Below, in pieces: positions 7,724 to 16,324 of a stretch of DNA of 38,851 nucleotides; the first letter of the stretch is position 1, and the number at the start of each line of letters is the position of its first letter. Below the pieces are notes generated by a model. That model was not told the origin of the DNA. It did not search any database and saw only the letters and a program-made list of their open reading frames with translations. A program made the position numbers and the translations under genes. The DNA is from Muribaculaceae bacterium (GTDB lineage Bacteria > Bacteroidota > Bacteroidia > Bacteroidales > Muribaculaceae): positions 95,643 through 134,493 of the forward strand of contig JAIDTL010000035.1 of the NCBI GenBank assembly GCA_029060725.1, in the 5' to 3' direction.

Positions 7724-8731
7724 TCAGTCGTAGTAACGTTTTGCTCTGCTTTTTGTGTCAAAATCGAAGAAATGTACAACCCGCATCAAATTAATAAATG
7801 ACTTTGTGTTAGTTCTCAATAATTTAGCTCTAAGCCAATACTTAGGATTCATTTTTAATAAAGAGGGCAAACGATATTCATTTAGTTTATTCGAAATCCT
7901 TTGAATGCCTTCCTGCCTGACCTCTTCATTTTTCTCTTCCCGAGCTATTCTTTTAGCAGCCAATACAGCCGATTTATTAATATATGCGTTTTTCCAATCT
8001 TGAGAGATATTAGAATCCTGTATATAGTCGAACATTTTCATCCTTTCTATGCAAGATAAGAAAAAATCATATCTGTTCTTGCTTGGATTAGTATGAGTGA
8101 TGCTCCCGATTCTCATTCTATAGTGATAGAGCGGAGTAGGATCAATGGCAACCTTATTTACATTTTTTAGCCATTGTCCATATACAAACATATCTTCAAA
8201 AGTTCTTCCATCCGGAAAAGAGGTGGTGATGATTTCTCTTTTGTGAAGTTTATTGCACATATAACTTGGGAATTTTCCTAAGCCAATGCCACGAATAGTC
8301 TCTTTCCCATCTATTACTTTTCTTTGTCTGACATAGTGCTTGATAGATTGTCGGCCCCTGTACTCCTTTATGACTCCTACCATAGAAATATCTGCATCGT
8401 TTTCAATGATAAGATTATATAATGTCTCATACATAGAAGGTTCTATCCAATCATCAGGATCGGTCCAGCCTATAAATTTCCCTTCAGCCATCTTTAGGGC
8501 AGTATTTCTTGCATTAGATACTCCTCCATTCTTTTGATGTATCACTTTGAAACGTCCATCTGCTTCTGCATATTCGTCACAAATGGCAGGCGAAGAATCG
8601 GTGCTTCCATCATCAACAAGCACACACTCCCAGTCTGAAAATGTCTGTGCTTTAATTGAATCAAGACATTCCTTTAAATACATTTCCACATTATAGATCG
8701 GAACTAAAATACTAATTAGAGGCTTTTCCAT
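7724..8731 (-). CDS. Family 2 glycosyltransferase
   Basis: This is a predicted inverting GT-A glycosyltransferase that adds a sugar to a growing surface glycan. The N-terminus is classic GT2: ISILVPIYNVEMYLKECLDS, then LVDDGSTDSSPAICDEYA, NGGVSNARNTAL and the metal-binding GWTDPDDWIEPSM. The C-terminal third is basic and has no membrane segment that I can see. The frame is open up to an ATG at 8791, but I chose 8731. It begins MEKPLISILVPIYN, and a good promoter -7 box lies at 8752-8759, inside the longer version. This gives 335 residues. It is the first gene of a two-gene unit with the Stealth gene. Substrate unknown. Confidence 0.85.
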   Translation of the reverse strand: MEKPLISILVPIYNVEMYLKECLDSIKAQTFSDWECVLVDDGSTDSSPAICDEYAEADGRFKVIHQKNGGVSNARNTALKMAEGKFIGWTDPDDWIEPSMYETLYNLIIENDADISMVGVIKEYRGRQSIKHYVRQRKVIDGKETIRGIGLGKFPSYMCNKLHKREIITTSFPDGRTFEDMFVYGQWLKNVNKVAIDPTPLYHYRMRIGSITHTNPSKNRYDFFLSCIERMKMFDYIQDSNISQDWKNAYINKSAVLAAKRIAREEKNEEVRQEGIQRISNKLNEYRLPSLLKMNPKYWLRAKLLRTNTKSFINLMRVVHFFDFDTKSRAKRYYD

Positions 8732-8751
8732 CTGTTTTATGATTTGAGCTG

Positions 8752-8783
8752 CAAAATTAATAATTTTTTTTATTATTAGCAAC
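8752..8783 (-). promoter_or_regulatory. Bacteroidota-type promoter for the GT2-Stealth unit
   Basis: Read on the minus strand, GTTG (8780-8783) is followed after 20 nt by a perfect TAATTTTG (8752-8759). The -33 box has one mismatch. Transcription would begin about 12-15 bases before the GTG-free ATG at 8731. It supports that start over the upstream in-frame ATG at 8791. Confidence 0.6.
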
Positions 8784-8836
8784 TTGATCATATTCTCATA
8801 TTCTATGAGATATGAACTGATACCTTAATCTTTTGA

Positions 8837-8868
8837 TTTGGTAGTATAAAATAAAAATGTTAACTTTG
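8837..8868 (+). promoter_or_regulatory. Bacteroidota-type promoter for the fucosyltransferase-like/WbsX unit
   Basis: A perfect TTTG (8837-8840) is followed after exactly 20 nt by TAACTTTG (8861-8868), the full Bacteroidota consensus. The downstream gene starts at 8889. It is divergent from the GT2-Stealth promoter about 55 bases away, so both halves of the glycan island start from this intergenic region. Confidence 0.8.
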
Positions 8869-8888
8869 CAAAGACAAATCAAAATAAT

Positions 8889-9863
8889 ATGTCATTTCAT
8901 TATCATAAATTTTGTCTTAGTTTCCGCCATAGGATAAAAGAACTATTTTACAGTATCAGGTATCTCTCTTTCTTTTCAGGATGGGATGAAGTAGACAAAG
9001 AGGAAAGAAATGCAGGAATTGCTATGATAGATGGACGATTCCGGCATGGCGGAATATGCGATCGCTTTAAGGGTATGATATCTCTTTACAATTATTGCCG
9101 CTATGTAGGAAAACCGTTTAGAATAAGATATTATTTCCCTTTTGAGCTTACTGATTACCTCGTTCCAAATAAATATGACTGGAGAATTAGTGATAAGAAT
9201 ATTTCTAATTCTATATGGCATGTGCGCCCTCTCTGCACAAGAAAAGAGAATGGTAAAAGGCTTTTAAAATTAAAGACTAACAAGCAGATTCGTTTTTATG
9301 GGAATAGAGATCTTTCAGAATTCCTTCAATATCCCCCTTTTAATGACGATTGGGGAGATATTTTCAACTATTTATTCAAGCCCTCTCCATTGGTTCAAGG
9401 ACAATTGGATTATCATAAAGAGGCAATAAATGGAGAATACGTAGCAGCTGCTTTTAGATTTCAGAATTTATTGGGAGATTTTGAAGAATATCATTGTGCT
9501 TCCATAACAAATTCTGACGAAAAAGAACAATTGATTTCCGCGAATATTGAAGAATTAAAGAAAATACATGAAGATAATCCGGATAAGATCATACTGGTCA
9601 CTGCTGACAGCAGCACCTTTCTTGAACGGGCATCCGAATTGGAGTATGTATATGCCATTAAAGGGAAACAAGCGCATGTAGACACAAAAAATGTCAATCA
9701 ATCAAATGCTATGAAATCTTTCATAGATTTTTATATGCTGGCAGGCGCAAAAAAAGTTTATGGTATTGTAATAGATGATATGTATCCTTCAGACTTTCCT
9801 GTGTGTGCTGCAAAAATTGGCCACGTGCCTTTTATTCGCATTGCAAAAAGACATAAATTATAA
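8889..9863 (+). CDS. Fucosyltransferase-like glycosyltransferase (paralogue 1)
   Basis: I do not recognise an exact family. A GG-CD-R motif, HGGICDRFKGM at residues 53-63, resembles the nucleotide-binding entry motif of GT-B fucosyltransferase-like enzymes (NodZ, O-fucosyltransferase and GT11 types). A strand followed by an acidic turn, YVAAAFRFQNLLGDFEEY, would match the place of their HxRRxD motif. The His and paired Arg are missing here. The C-terminal ILVTADSSTFLE and FIDFYMLAGAKKVYG also fit that fold. The protein has 324 residues and no membrane segment. It aligns nearly without gaps to the gene at 11060-12037, about two-thirds identical by eye. Together with the WbsX-type gene between them, it looks like a surface-glycan assembly unit. 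Function inferred. Confidence 0.55.
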   Translation: MSFHYHKFCLSFRHRIKELFYSIRYLSFFSGWDEVDKEERNAGIAMIDGRFRHGGICDRFKGMISLYNYCRYVGKPFRIRYYFPFELTDYLVPNKYDWRISDKNISNSIWHVRPLCTRKENGKRLLKLKTNKQIRFYGNRDLSEFLQYPPFNDDWGDIFNYLFKPSPLVQGQLDYHKEAINGEYVAAAFRFQNLLGDFEEYHCASITNSDEKEQLISANIEELKKIHEDNPDKIILVTADSSTFLERASELEYVYAIKGKQAHVDTKNVNQSNAMKSFIDFYMLAGAKKVYGIVIDDMYPSDFPVCAAKIGHVPFIRIAKRHKL

Positions 9864-9889
9864 TCTTACGAGTAACAGAGACATCACTT

Positions 9890-11005
9890 ATGGCTAAAAC
9901 AAAAGTAATAGCATTTTATCTTCCCCAGTTCTATCCTACAAAAGAAAATGATGAATGGTGGGAGCCCGGATTTACGGAATGGACGAATGTAGCTAAAGCC
10001 AAGCCTCTATTTAAAGGTCATTATCAACCGAGAATTCCTCAAGAATTGTCTTTTTATGATCTAAGAGTGCCGGATGTAAGGGAAAAACAAGCAGAGTTAG
10101 CCCGACAAGCCGGTATTGATGGTTTCTGTTATTGGCATTATTGGTTTGGCAATGGCAGACGCCTTCTATCTGAAGTATTCGAAGAAGTTGTAGCGTCACA
10201 AAAGCCGGATTTCCCATTTTGTTTATGCTGGGCTAACCATTCATGGTATCAAAAGACATGGGAACCTGATAAGCCTAATAAACTCTTGATGGAGCAGACC
10301 TATCCCGGAGTCGAAGATTATGCTGCTCACTTCAATGCCATGTTGCCGGCATTTAAAGATCAGCGCTATATGAGGTCTGAAGATGGAAGATTGATATTTG
10401 GAATATTTGAACCAATTGAAACTCCCCAGCTTAATGAGTTTATGGCAGTTTGGAACAAACTTGCAAAAGAAAACGGTTTAGTCGGATTTGAATTTTTTGC
10501 TCTTGTTAAGGGATCAAAGCAATTGGCTAAATTTAAGCAATCTGAATTTAAGTATGATAGAATTGTATATGATGGAATAAAGGATTCTTTTAAAATAGTC
10601 AGGAAAAATTTATCTTACGAGATAAAAAGACTTTTTAAAAAGATCTTTAGAAGACCATATAAGCTTACGGACTATAAAGATTATGCAGATATCGCATACG
10701 AGAAATTCAAAGATAATCCTGACTTGACGCCTTGTATCGATCCTATGTTCGATCATTCCCCAAGAAGCGGAAGAAAAGCTATAATTCTCCATAATAATAA
10801 CCCCAAACAATGGGGTGAATTGTGTAAAAAGGTAAAAGAATTGGTCGACGCAAGAGACCCAAAGGACCAATATATATTTATCAAGTCATGGAATGAATGG
10901 GGAGAAGGCAATTATATGGAGCCGGATAGAAAATTTGGCAGAGCATATATCAATGAAGCCGGAAAGGCATTTTTATCAACAAATCAAGCTCATCAAGGAG
11001 ATTGA
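9890..11005 (+). CDS. WbsX-type glycosyltransferase / GH99-like protein
   Basis: This matches the WbsX family, common in O-antigen and capsule loci, predicted to have a GH99-like TIM barrel. It opens KVIAFYLPQFYPTKENDEWW followed by GFTEWTNVAKAKPLFKGHYQP, the family signature. Then come GIDGFCYWHYWFGNGRRLL and WANHSWYQKTWEP, and the protein ends with SWNEWGEGNYMEPDRKFG. The 371-residue length is normal. Family members are usually called glycosyltransferases from their gene context, but some have been discussed as hydrolases, so the reaction is open. It lies 26 bases after one fucosyltransferase-like gene and 54 bases before its paralogue, so the three are probably cotranscribed. Confidence 0.8.
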   Translation: MAKTKVIAFYLPQFYPTKENDEWWEPGFTEWTNVAKAKPLFKGHYQPRIPQELSFYDLRVPDVREKQAELARQAGIDGFCYWHYWFGNGRRLLSEVFEEVVASQKPDFPFCLCWANHSWYQKTWEPDKPNKLLMEQTYPGVEDYAAHFNAMLPAFKDQRYMRSEDGRLIFGIFEPIETPQLNEFMAVWNKLAKENGLVGFEFFALVKGSKQLAKFKQSEFKYDRIVYDGIKDSFKIVRKNLSYEIKRLFKKIFRRPYKLTDYKDYADIAYEKFKDNPDLTPCIDPMFDHSPRSGRKAIILHNNNPKQWGELCKKVKELVDARDPKDQYIFIKSWNEWGEGNYMEPDRKFGRAYINEAGKAFLSTNQAHQGD

Positions 11006-11059
11006 CAAATTTTTTTTAATCTGCTTCTATATATTTATATTCAAATAATCAAATTAAGA

Positions 11060-12037
11060 ATGTCGTTTCGCTTAAAAAATTTTTGTCTGGGATTTCGCCA
11101 CACTCTAAAAGAATACTTCTATAGAATAAAGTATCTGTCTTGGTCTTCAAGTTGGGGAGAGGTAGATCCTTCTGAAAGAGAGTCAGGAATAGCCATGATA
11201 GACGGCACAATGTATCATGGAGGTATATGCGACCGCTTTAAGGGTATGATATCTTTTTACAACTATTGCCGATATGTAGGGAAACCATTCAGAATAAGAT
11301 ATAACTTTCCCTTTGAGCTGACAGAGTATATCGTGCCGAACAAGTATGATTGGAGAATTTCTGATAAAGATATATCCAAATCTATATGGCATGTTCGCCC
11401 GATATGTATGAGAGGGGAGAAGGGGAAACGGCTGCTCAAAATAAAAACAGATAAACAAATTCGCTTTTATAGTAACTTAAATCTTGAAAATTATCTTCAC
11501 TTCCCTCCGTTTAATGATGATTGGGGAGAGACATTCAATTATCTTTTCAAACCGTCACCTTTGCTTCAAATGCACTTGGATCAGCATCGGGAGGCTATAG
11601 GGGGTGAGTATGTGGCTGCTGTGTTCCGTTTTCAAAATCTATTTGGTGATTTTAAAGAATATCGATACAGGACCAAAACCGATCCTGCATATCGGGAACA
11701 AATGATAAAAGCTAATATTGAGGAAATAAAAGAAATTCACATGCAGAATCCCGGCAAGAAGATACTTGTCACAGCAGACAGTAATACCTTTCTTGAGCAA
11801 GTATCAAAATTAGATTTTGTATATGCCATCAAAGGGAAGCAATCGCATGTAGACACAAAGAACGCACCTCAAACTAACGCAATAAAAGCTTTTATCGATT
11901 TCTATATGATTGCTGGAGCAACAAAAGTATATGGCGTTACAATTGATAAAATGTATAATTCACATTTCCCAATATGCGCCGCAAAAGTGGGTAATGTACC
12001 ATTTATTCGTATCGTAAAGAAACTGCATTCGCAGTGA
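11060..12037 (+). CDS. Fucosyltransferase-like glycosyltransferase (paralogue 2)
   Basis: This 325-residue protein is a close paralogue of the product at 8889-9863. It has the same HGGICDRFKGM motif at residues 53-63, the same PNKYDWRISDK and PPFNDDWG blocks, and a matching C-terminal KILVTADSNTFLE and FIDFYMIAGATKVYG. The two align collinearly, with most differences in residues 110-150 and 195-220, probably acceptor-facing parts. The pattern suggests a tandem duplication separated by the WbsX-type gene, giving two related transferases that may add the same sugar to different acceptors. The specific family and donor are unproven. The gene is visibly AT-rich compared with the downstream rfb-type genes. 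Confidence 0.55.
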   Translation: MSFRLKNFCLGFRHTLKEYFYRIKYLSWSSSWGEVDPSERESGIAMIDGTMYHGGICDRFKGMISFYNYCRYVGKPFRIRYNFPFELTEYIVPNKYDWRISDKDISKSIWHVRPICMRGEKGKRLLKIKTDKQIRFYSNLNLENYLHFPPFNDDWGETFNYLFKPSPLLQMHLDQHREAIGGEYVAAVFRFQNLFGDFKEYRYRTKTDPAYREQMIKANIEEIKEIHMQNPGKKILVTADSNTFLEQVSKLDFVYAIKGKQSHVDTKNAPQTNAIKAFIDFYMIAGATKVYGVTIDKMYNSHFPICAAKVGNVPFIRIVKKLHSQ

Positions 12038-12084
12038 TCTGGCTGTTTCTCTATGAAAAATTAGGATTTATTACAGAATTTTAG

Positions 12085-12123
12085 TAAATTTGCACATACC
12101 TTTCTTCTACATACAAAAGAAAG
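12085..12123 (+). promoter_or_regulatory. Likely promoter -7 box and leader hairpin of the rfb-type operon
   Basis: A perfect TAAATTTG lies at 12085-12092; I see no good TTTG 19-21 nt upstream. Just downstream, CTTTCTT (12100-12106) and AAGAAAG (12117-12123) form a 7-bp hairpin with a 10-base loop. This is the only spacer of the rfb-type operon long enough to hold a promoter (117 bases before the GTG start at 12155). Confidence 0.5.
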
Positions 12124-12154
12124 ATTAAGTGAAAGTAAAAACGACCTATATAAA

Positions 12155-12955
12155 GTGAAAGTAGTACTTTTAGCCGGAGGTTATGGCTCTCGGATCTCCG
12201 AAGAATCCCAATACAAACCCAAGCCGATGATTGAAATCGGGGGAATGCCTATTTTGTGGCATATAATGAAGGAATATGCACATTTTGGCTTTACCGAGTT
12301 CATAATCTGTGCCGGCTACAAGCAGGAATACATCAAGCAGTGGTTTGCCAACTATTTTCTCTACAATTCTGATGTCACCTTCGATTTCCGTGATGATAAA
12401 AACGATATGACTGTCCATGAGAGCCATTGCGAGCCCTGGAAAGTCACCGTCGTAGATACGGGTTACAATACAATGACCGGAGGACGCATCAAGAGAATTC
12501 AGAAATACGTAGGCAACGAGCCGTTTCTTCTGACATACGGCGACGGTGTCTGTGACGTGGACATTGCTAAACTTGTGGAATTTCACAAGTCACATGGTAA
12601 GATTGCAACCTTGACTGCAGTAAAGCTCGCTCAAGACAAAGGAATACTTGATATAGGTGGAGACAATGCTGTGAAATCTTTCAGAGAGAAAAATATAGGT
12701 GATGGAGCCCCAATTAATGCTGGATATATGGTGCTTCAACCGGAGGTGTTCGACTATCTCGACGGAGACGAGTGCGTATTTGAACGCAAGCCACTTGAGA
12801 CGCTTGCCAAAGAAGGAGAACTGATGTCGTATATACACGAAGGCTTCTGGCAATGCATGGACAATATTAGAGAGAAGAACATGCTTGAGAAGCTTCTCGT
12901 CAATAATGCTGCCCCATGGAAAAAATGGAATCGTGATATTCCAAAAAATTTCTGA
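12155..12955 (+). CDS. rfbF: Glucose-1-phosphate cytidylyltransferase
   Basis: This enzyme makes CDP-glucose from CTP and glucose-1-phosphate, the first step to CDP-3,6-dideoxyhexoses. The nucleotidyltransferase signature is at the N-terminus: LLAGGYGSRISEESQYKPKP, followed by MIEIGGMPILWHIMKEYAHFG. The LTYGDGVCDVDI segment carries the metal-binding aspartates. The C-terminal INAGYMVLQPEVFDYLDGDE and EGFWQCMDNIREK are typical of RfbF. Length 266 residues, about the family norm. The start is GTG at 12155, immediately giving V-K-V-V-L-L-A-G-G; no better upstream start exists. It heads a tight operon with rfbH, rfbG, an SDR and a TPP enzyme. Confidence 0.93.
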   Translation: MKVVLLAGGYGSRISEESQYKPKPMIEIGGMPILWHIMKEYAHFGFTEFIICAGYKQEYIKQWFANYFLYNSDVTFDFRDDKNDMTVHESHCEPWKVTVVDTGYNTMTGGRIKRIQKYVGNEPFLLTYGDGVCDVDIAKLVEFHKSHGKIATLTAVKLAQDKGILDIGGDNAVKSFREKNIGDGAPINAGYMVLQPEVFDYLDGDECVFERKPLETLAKEGELMSYIHEGFWQCMDNIREKNMLEKLLVNNAAPWKKWNRDIPKNF

Positions 12956-12975
12956 CAATTCAATATTCTTGATAT

Positions 12976-14319
12976 ATGAATAGAAAAGATGAACTCAAGA
13001 AGCAGATTCTTGAACTGACTAAAGAATATTATAAGGAAGTCCACGGAAAGCCGAAAGAATTCAAACCCGGCGAGACTTTTGTCAACTACGGAGGACGCTA
13101 TTTCAATGACTCAGAGATGGTGAATCTCGTCGATTCCTCGCTTGATTTCTGGTTGACTGCAGGTCCGTGGGCTACCAAATTCGAGAAAGAATTTGCTAAA
13201 TGGCTCGGAGTTCGTTATTGCTCCCTCACCAATTCAGGCTCATCTGCAAATCTCCTCGCTTTCTCAGCCTTGACTTCCCCCCAACTGGGCGACCGACAGA
13301 TAAAACGTGGTGATGAGGTGATAACCGTTGCATGCGGTTTCCCTACTACGGTGACCCCTTGCATCCAGTATGGAGCAATCCCGGTATTCGTAGATGTGAC
13401 TATTCCCGAGTATAATATAGATGTGACAAAACTTGAGGAAGCTCTATCTCCCAAGACAAAAGCTGTCATGATTGCACACTCACTCGGCAATCCATTCGAT
13501 CTTAAAGCAGTCAAGAAATTCTGTGACAAACATCACCTCTGGCTCGTAGAAGATAACTGTGATGCTCTAGGCACTACATACGAGATTGCTGGGGAAATCC
13601 GCAAGACAGGAACTATAGGTGATATTGGCACAAGCTCTTTCTATCCTCCACACCATATCACGATGGGAGAGGGTGGGGCAGTCTATACAAACAATGCTCT
13701 GCTTTACAAACTTGTCAATTCATTCCGTGATTGGGGCAGAGATTGCTGGTGTATGGGTGGTGTGGACAACACATGCGGTTGCCGCTTTACAAAACAATTT
13801 GGAGAGCTACCTCTTGGATATGACCACAAGTATGTCTACTCACATTTCGGTTATAATCTCAAGGCAACCGACATGCAGGCTGCCATAGGATGTGCTCAGC
13901 TTGAGAAACTTGATGCCATTGTAGAAAGAAGGCGCCACAACTTCAAGATTCTTCGTGAGGGACTTGAAGGAACCCCTTGGCTCATTCTTCCGGAACCACA
14001 GAAGCACAGCAACCCGTCATGGTTCGGCTTTTTGATTTCCATACAACCGGATGCTCCGTTCACTCGCAATGAACTTGCCAAGTATCTTGAAGCTCATAAA
14101 ATTCAGACTCGCAACCTCTTTGCCGGCAATCTCCTGAAGCACCCTGCCTTTGACCAGATGAAGAAGTCGGGGGAAGGATATAGAGTTATAGGAGACTTAA
14201 TGAATACAGATTTTATAATGAACAATACTTTATGGATCGGAGTATATCCCGGTATGAGCGATGAGATGCTACAGTATATGATAAAGACGATCAAGGATTT
14301 TATCGATCAATACAAATGA
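12976..14319 (+). CDS. rfbH: CDP-4-keto-6-deoxyglucose 3-dehydrase (PMP and iron-sulfur enzyme)
   Basis: This enzyme removes the C3 hydroxyl of CDP-4-keto-6-deoxyglucose, using pyridoxamine phosphate and a [2Fe-2S] cluster. It resembles DegT/AHBA aminotransferases, but the usual PLP lysine is replaced: [16 protein letters not shown] has His226 where aminotransferases have Lys. That is the hallmark of the E1/RfbH dehydrases. Cluster ligands are visible as Cys257-x-Cys259-x7-Cys267 ([14 protein letters not shown]), with Cys195 a likely fourth. The 447-residue length is as expected. The known enzymes need a partner reductase (RfbI/AscD type), which is not found in this window. The stop overlaps the rfbG start by 4 bases. 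Confidence 0.94.
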   Translation: MNRKDELKKQILELTKEYYKEVHGKPKEFKPGETFVNYGGRYFNDSEMVNLVDSSLDFWLTAGPWATKFEKEFAKWLGVRYCSLTNSGSSANLLAFSALTSPQLGDRQIKRGDEVITVACGFPTTVTPCIQYGAIPVFVDVTIPEYNIDVTKLEEALSPKTKAVMIAHSLGNPFDLKAVKKFCDKHHLWLVEDNCDALGTTYEIAGEIRKTGTIGDIGTSSFYPPHHITMGEGGAVYTNNALLYKLVNSFRDWGRDCWCMGGVDNTCGCRFTKQFGELPLGYDHKYVYSHFGYNLKATDMQAAIGCAQLEKLDAIVERRRHNFKILREGLEGTPWLILPEPQKHSNPSWFGFLISIQPDAPFTRNELAKYLEAHKIQTRNLFAGNLLKHPAFDQMKKSGEGYRVIGDLMNTDFIMNNTLWIGVYPGMSDEMLQYMIKTIKDFIDQYK

Positions 14320-15401
14320 TTATGGACGTGGATATTTTCGACGGATTCTTTAAAGGGAAAAAAGTGCTCGTTACGGGACACACCGGTTTCAAAGGCTCTT
14401 GGCTTTCGATATGGCTTAACGAGCTCGGGGCGGAGGTTGTAGGAATCGGTCTTGACCCATATTCGGATAAAGACAATTTTGTTCTTTCAGGAATCGCTGA
14501 CAGAATAAAGACGGATATACGAGCTGACATTCGCGACGGAGAGAAGTTGAAAGAGATATTCGATGAGTATAAGCCTGATATTGTCTTTCATCTTGCCGCT
14601 CAGCCATTGGTAAGACTAAGCTACGATATTCCCGTACAGACATATCAAACCAATGTCATGGGTACGATAAATGTACTTGAGGCTATCAGGGCTTTTGAAA
14701 GTGTAAAAGTCGGGATTATGATCACTACCGATAAATGCTACGAAAACAAGGAGCAGATCTGGGGATATCGAGAGAATGAACCTATGGGTGGATATGATCC
14801 CTACTCATCATCGAAGGGAGCAGCAGAGATTGCCATTTCCTCATGGCGTCGCAGTTACTTTAATCCTGACAATTATGATAGGCACGGCAAGTCTATTGCA
14901 AGTGTGAGGGCTGGAAATGTCATTGGAGGAGGAGACTGGGCTCTTGACCGCATAATACCTGACTGCATTCGTGCTTTGGAAACCGGTAAGCCTATCGACA
15001 TCAGGTCGCCTAAATCAATTCGACCTTGGCAACACGTTCTGGAACCACTAAGCGGATATATGCTTCTTGCAAAAAAAATGTGGGAACACCCTACAGAATA
15101 TTGTGAGGGATGGAACTTCGGTCCTCGTGCGGAATCCATATCTACTGTATGGGATGTTGCATCAAAAGTAGTAGAAAATTATGGTAGCGGTGAATTACGT
15201 GATCTCTCCGATCCGAATGCCCTTCATGAAGCAAAGCTCCTGATGCTTGACATTTCCAAAGCTAAATTCAAACTCGGCTGGGAACCCCGACTTAATATAG
15301 ACAGGACTGTAGCCCTGACTGTAGCTTGGTATAAAGATTATACTCACATTCCGGTGTATGAGCTGTGTCTACGCCAGATTAATGAATATTTACAGAAGTG
15401 A
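14316..15401 (+). CDS. rfbG: CDP-glucose 4,6-dehydratase
   Basis: This NAD+-dependent short-chain dehydrogenase-type enzyme converts CDP-glucose to CDP-4-keto-6-deoxyglucose, the substrate of RfbH. The Rossmann motif [13 protein letters not shown] is at the N-terminus. [24 protein letters not shown] and the catalytic [12 protein letters not shown] (YxxxK) follow. [19 protein letters not shown] and the C-terminal LGWEPRLNI are characteristic of RfbG. Length 361 residues, the usual size. The gene starts 4 bases before the rfbH stop and ends overlapping the next GTG start, so translation is probably coupled along the operon. Although rfbH precedes rfbG here, the biochemical order is RfbF, RfbG, RfbH. 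Confidence 0.94.
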   Translation: MIMDVDIFDGFFKGKKVLVTGHTGFKGSWLSIWLNELGAEVVGIGLDPYSDKDNFVLSGIADRIKTDIRADIRDGEKLKEIFDEYKPDIVFHLAAQPLVRLSYDIPVQTYQTNVMGTINVLEAIRAFESVKVGIMITTDKCYENKEQIWGYRENEPMGGYDPYSSSKGAAEIAISSWRRSYFNPDNYDRHGKSIASVRAGNVIGGGDWALDRIIPDCIRALETGKPIDIRSPKSIRPWQHVLEPLSGYMLLAKKMWEHPTEYCEGWNFGPRAESISTVWDVASKVVENYGSGELRDLSDPNALHEAKLLMLDISKAKFKLGWEPRLNIDRTVALTVAWYKDYTHIPVYELCLRQINEYLQK

Positions 15402-16324
15402 AGTTCATCATTACAGGAGCCACAAGTTTCTTAGGCAAAGCACTTGTGCGGTTGCTGACAAGAAGAGGAGATGAAGTTGTTGCCATCGGGAGGAGAGACA
15501 ACTCTATCTTTCCCGATAATGTGGAATACAGGTCTCTAAATATGGATGAATACTTTAGACTTACAGATGTTGATAAGGCAGATGTATTCATAAATCTCGC
15601 ATGGGCTGGAACAGGACATGAAGGAAGGAATAACAATGACATCCAAAATAAGAATATAGTAGACTCACTGGAGGCAATACATATAGCAAAGAGATTGGGA
15701 TGCCGTGTGTTCATTGAATCCGGAAGTCAAGCAGAGTATGGACTTGCGTGTGAAATGACCTCAGAAAAAACGGAATGTAACCCCATTTCTGAGTACGGAA
15801 AAGCAAAGCTAAGCTTGCAGAAACAGGCTTTTGAGCTCTCAAGGGAATTGGAAATCTCATACGTACACTTGCGTATATTCAGCTTGATTGGAGAAGAAGA
15901 CCATGACTGGACACTTGTCATGAGCGTTATTGAGGCTATGCTACATGGAAAGCAGATAGGTCTGACAGCATGCACACAGACTTGGAACTTCCTGTATGTG
16001 GAGGATGCCGCAAAGATGATTTATGCGATTAGCAAGCATTTTCTGAAGTTGCCTTCTTGTCATCAAGCTATTTATAACATTGCTTCTGACGACACAAGAC
16101 CTCTGAAGGAATTAGTGGAGGTGATTAGAGAGCAGGCTGGCTCAAATGGCACTTGCAATTATGGAGCTGTTCGCACTAATAATTTGGTGTCGTTGAATCC
16201 CGACATAAACTCATATCTATCGGATATAGGGAATATGGAATTCACTCCATACGAAGAGGTGATCAAGAAAATCATTCAGTCAAAAAATACTACACAATCG
16301 AACCACTATGATAAAAGTCTCTGA
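15398..16324 (+). CDS. NAD(P)-dependent sugar epimerase/reductase (extended SDR), likely acting on a CDP-3,6-dideoxyhexose
   Basis: This is an extended short-chain dehydrogenase with an N-terminal Rossmann motif (ITGATSFLGKAL), a catalytic serine region (IESGSQAEYG) and the YGKAK catalytic pair. Length 308 residues. By position it should reduce the C4 ketone, or a ketone introduced by the neighbouring TPP enzyme, in the CDP-dideoxyhexose pathway. In Salmonella the equivalent position holds abequose or paratose synthase; in Yersinia yersiniose loci it holds a reductase after the TPP enzyme. I cannot tell stereochemistry from sequence. Translation starts at GTG 15398, sharing GTGA with the rfbG stop. 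The 3-prime end overlaps the TPP-enzyme start by 17 bases. Confidence 0.75.
   Translation: MKFIITGATSFLGKALVRLLTRRGDEVVAIGRRDNSIFPDNVEYRSLNMDEYFRLTDVDKADVFINLAWAGTGHEGRNNNDIQNKNIVDSLEAIHIAKRLGCRVFIESGSQAEYGLACEMTSEKTECNPISEYGKAKLSLQKQAFELSRELEISYVHLRIFSLIGEEDHDWTLVMSVIEAMLHGKQIGLTACTQTWNFLYVEDAAKMIYAISKHFLKLPSCHQAIYNIASDDTRPLKELVEVIREQAGSNGTCNYGAVRTNNLVSLNPDINSYLSDIGNMEFTPYEEVIKKIIQSKNTTQSNHYDKSL

Noticed and set aside
8732..8791. Upstream start for the GT2 gene
   Set aside because: The candidate -7 box of its own promoter (8752-8759) lies within this stretch.
12976..14319. Ordinary DegT/DnrJ/EryC1 sugar aminotransferase
   Set aside because: The PLP lysine position is His226, and cluster-type cysteines 257, 259 and 267 are present, so it is the PMP dehydrase.
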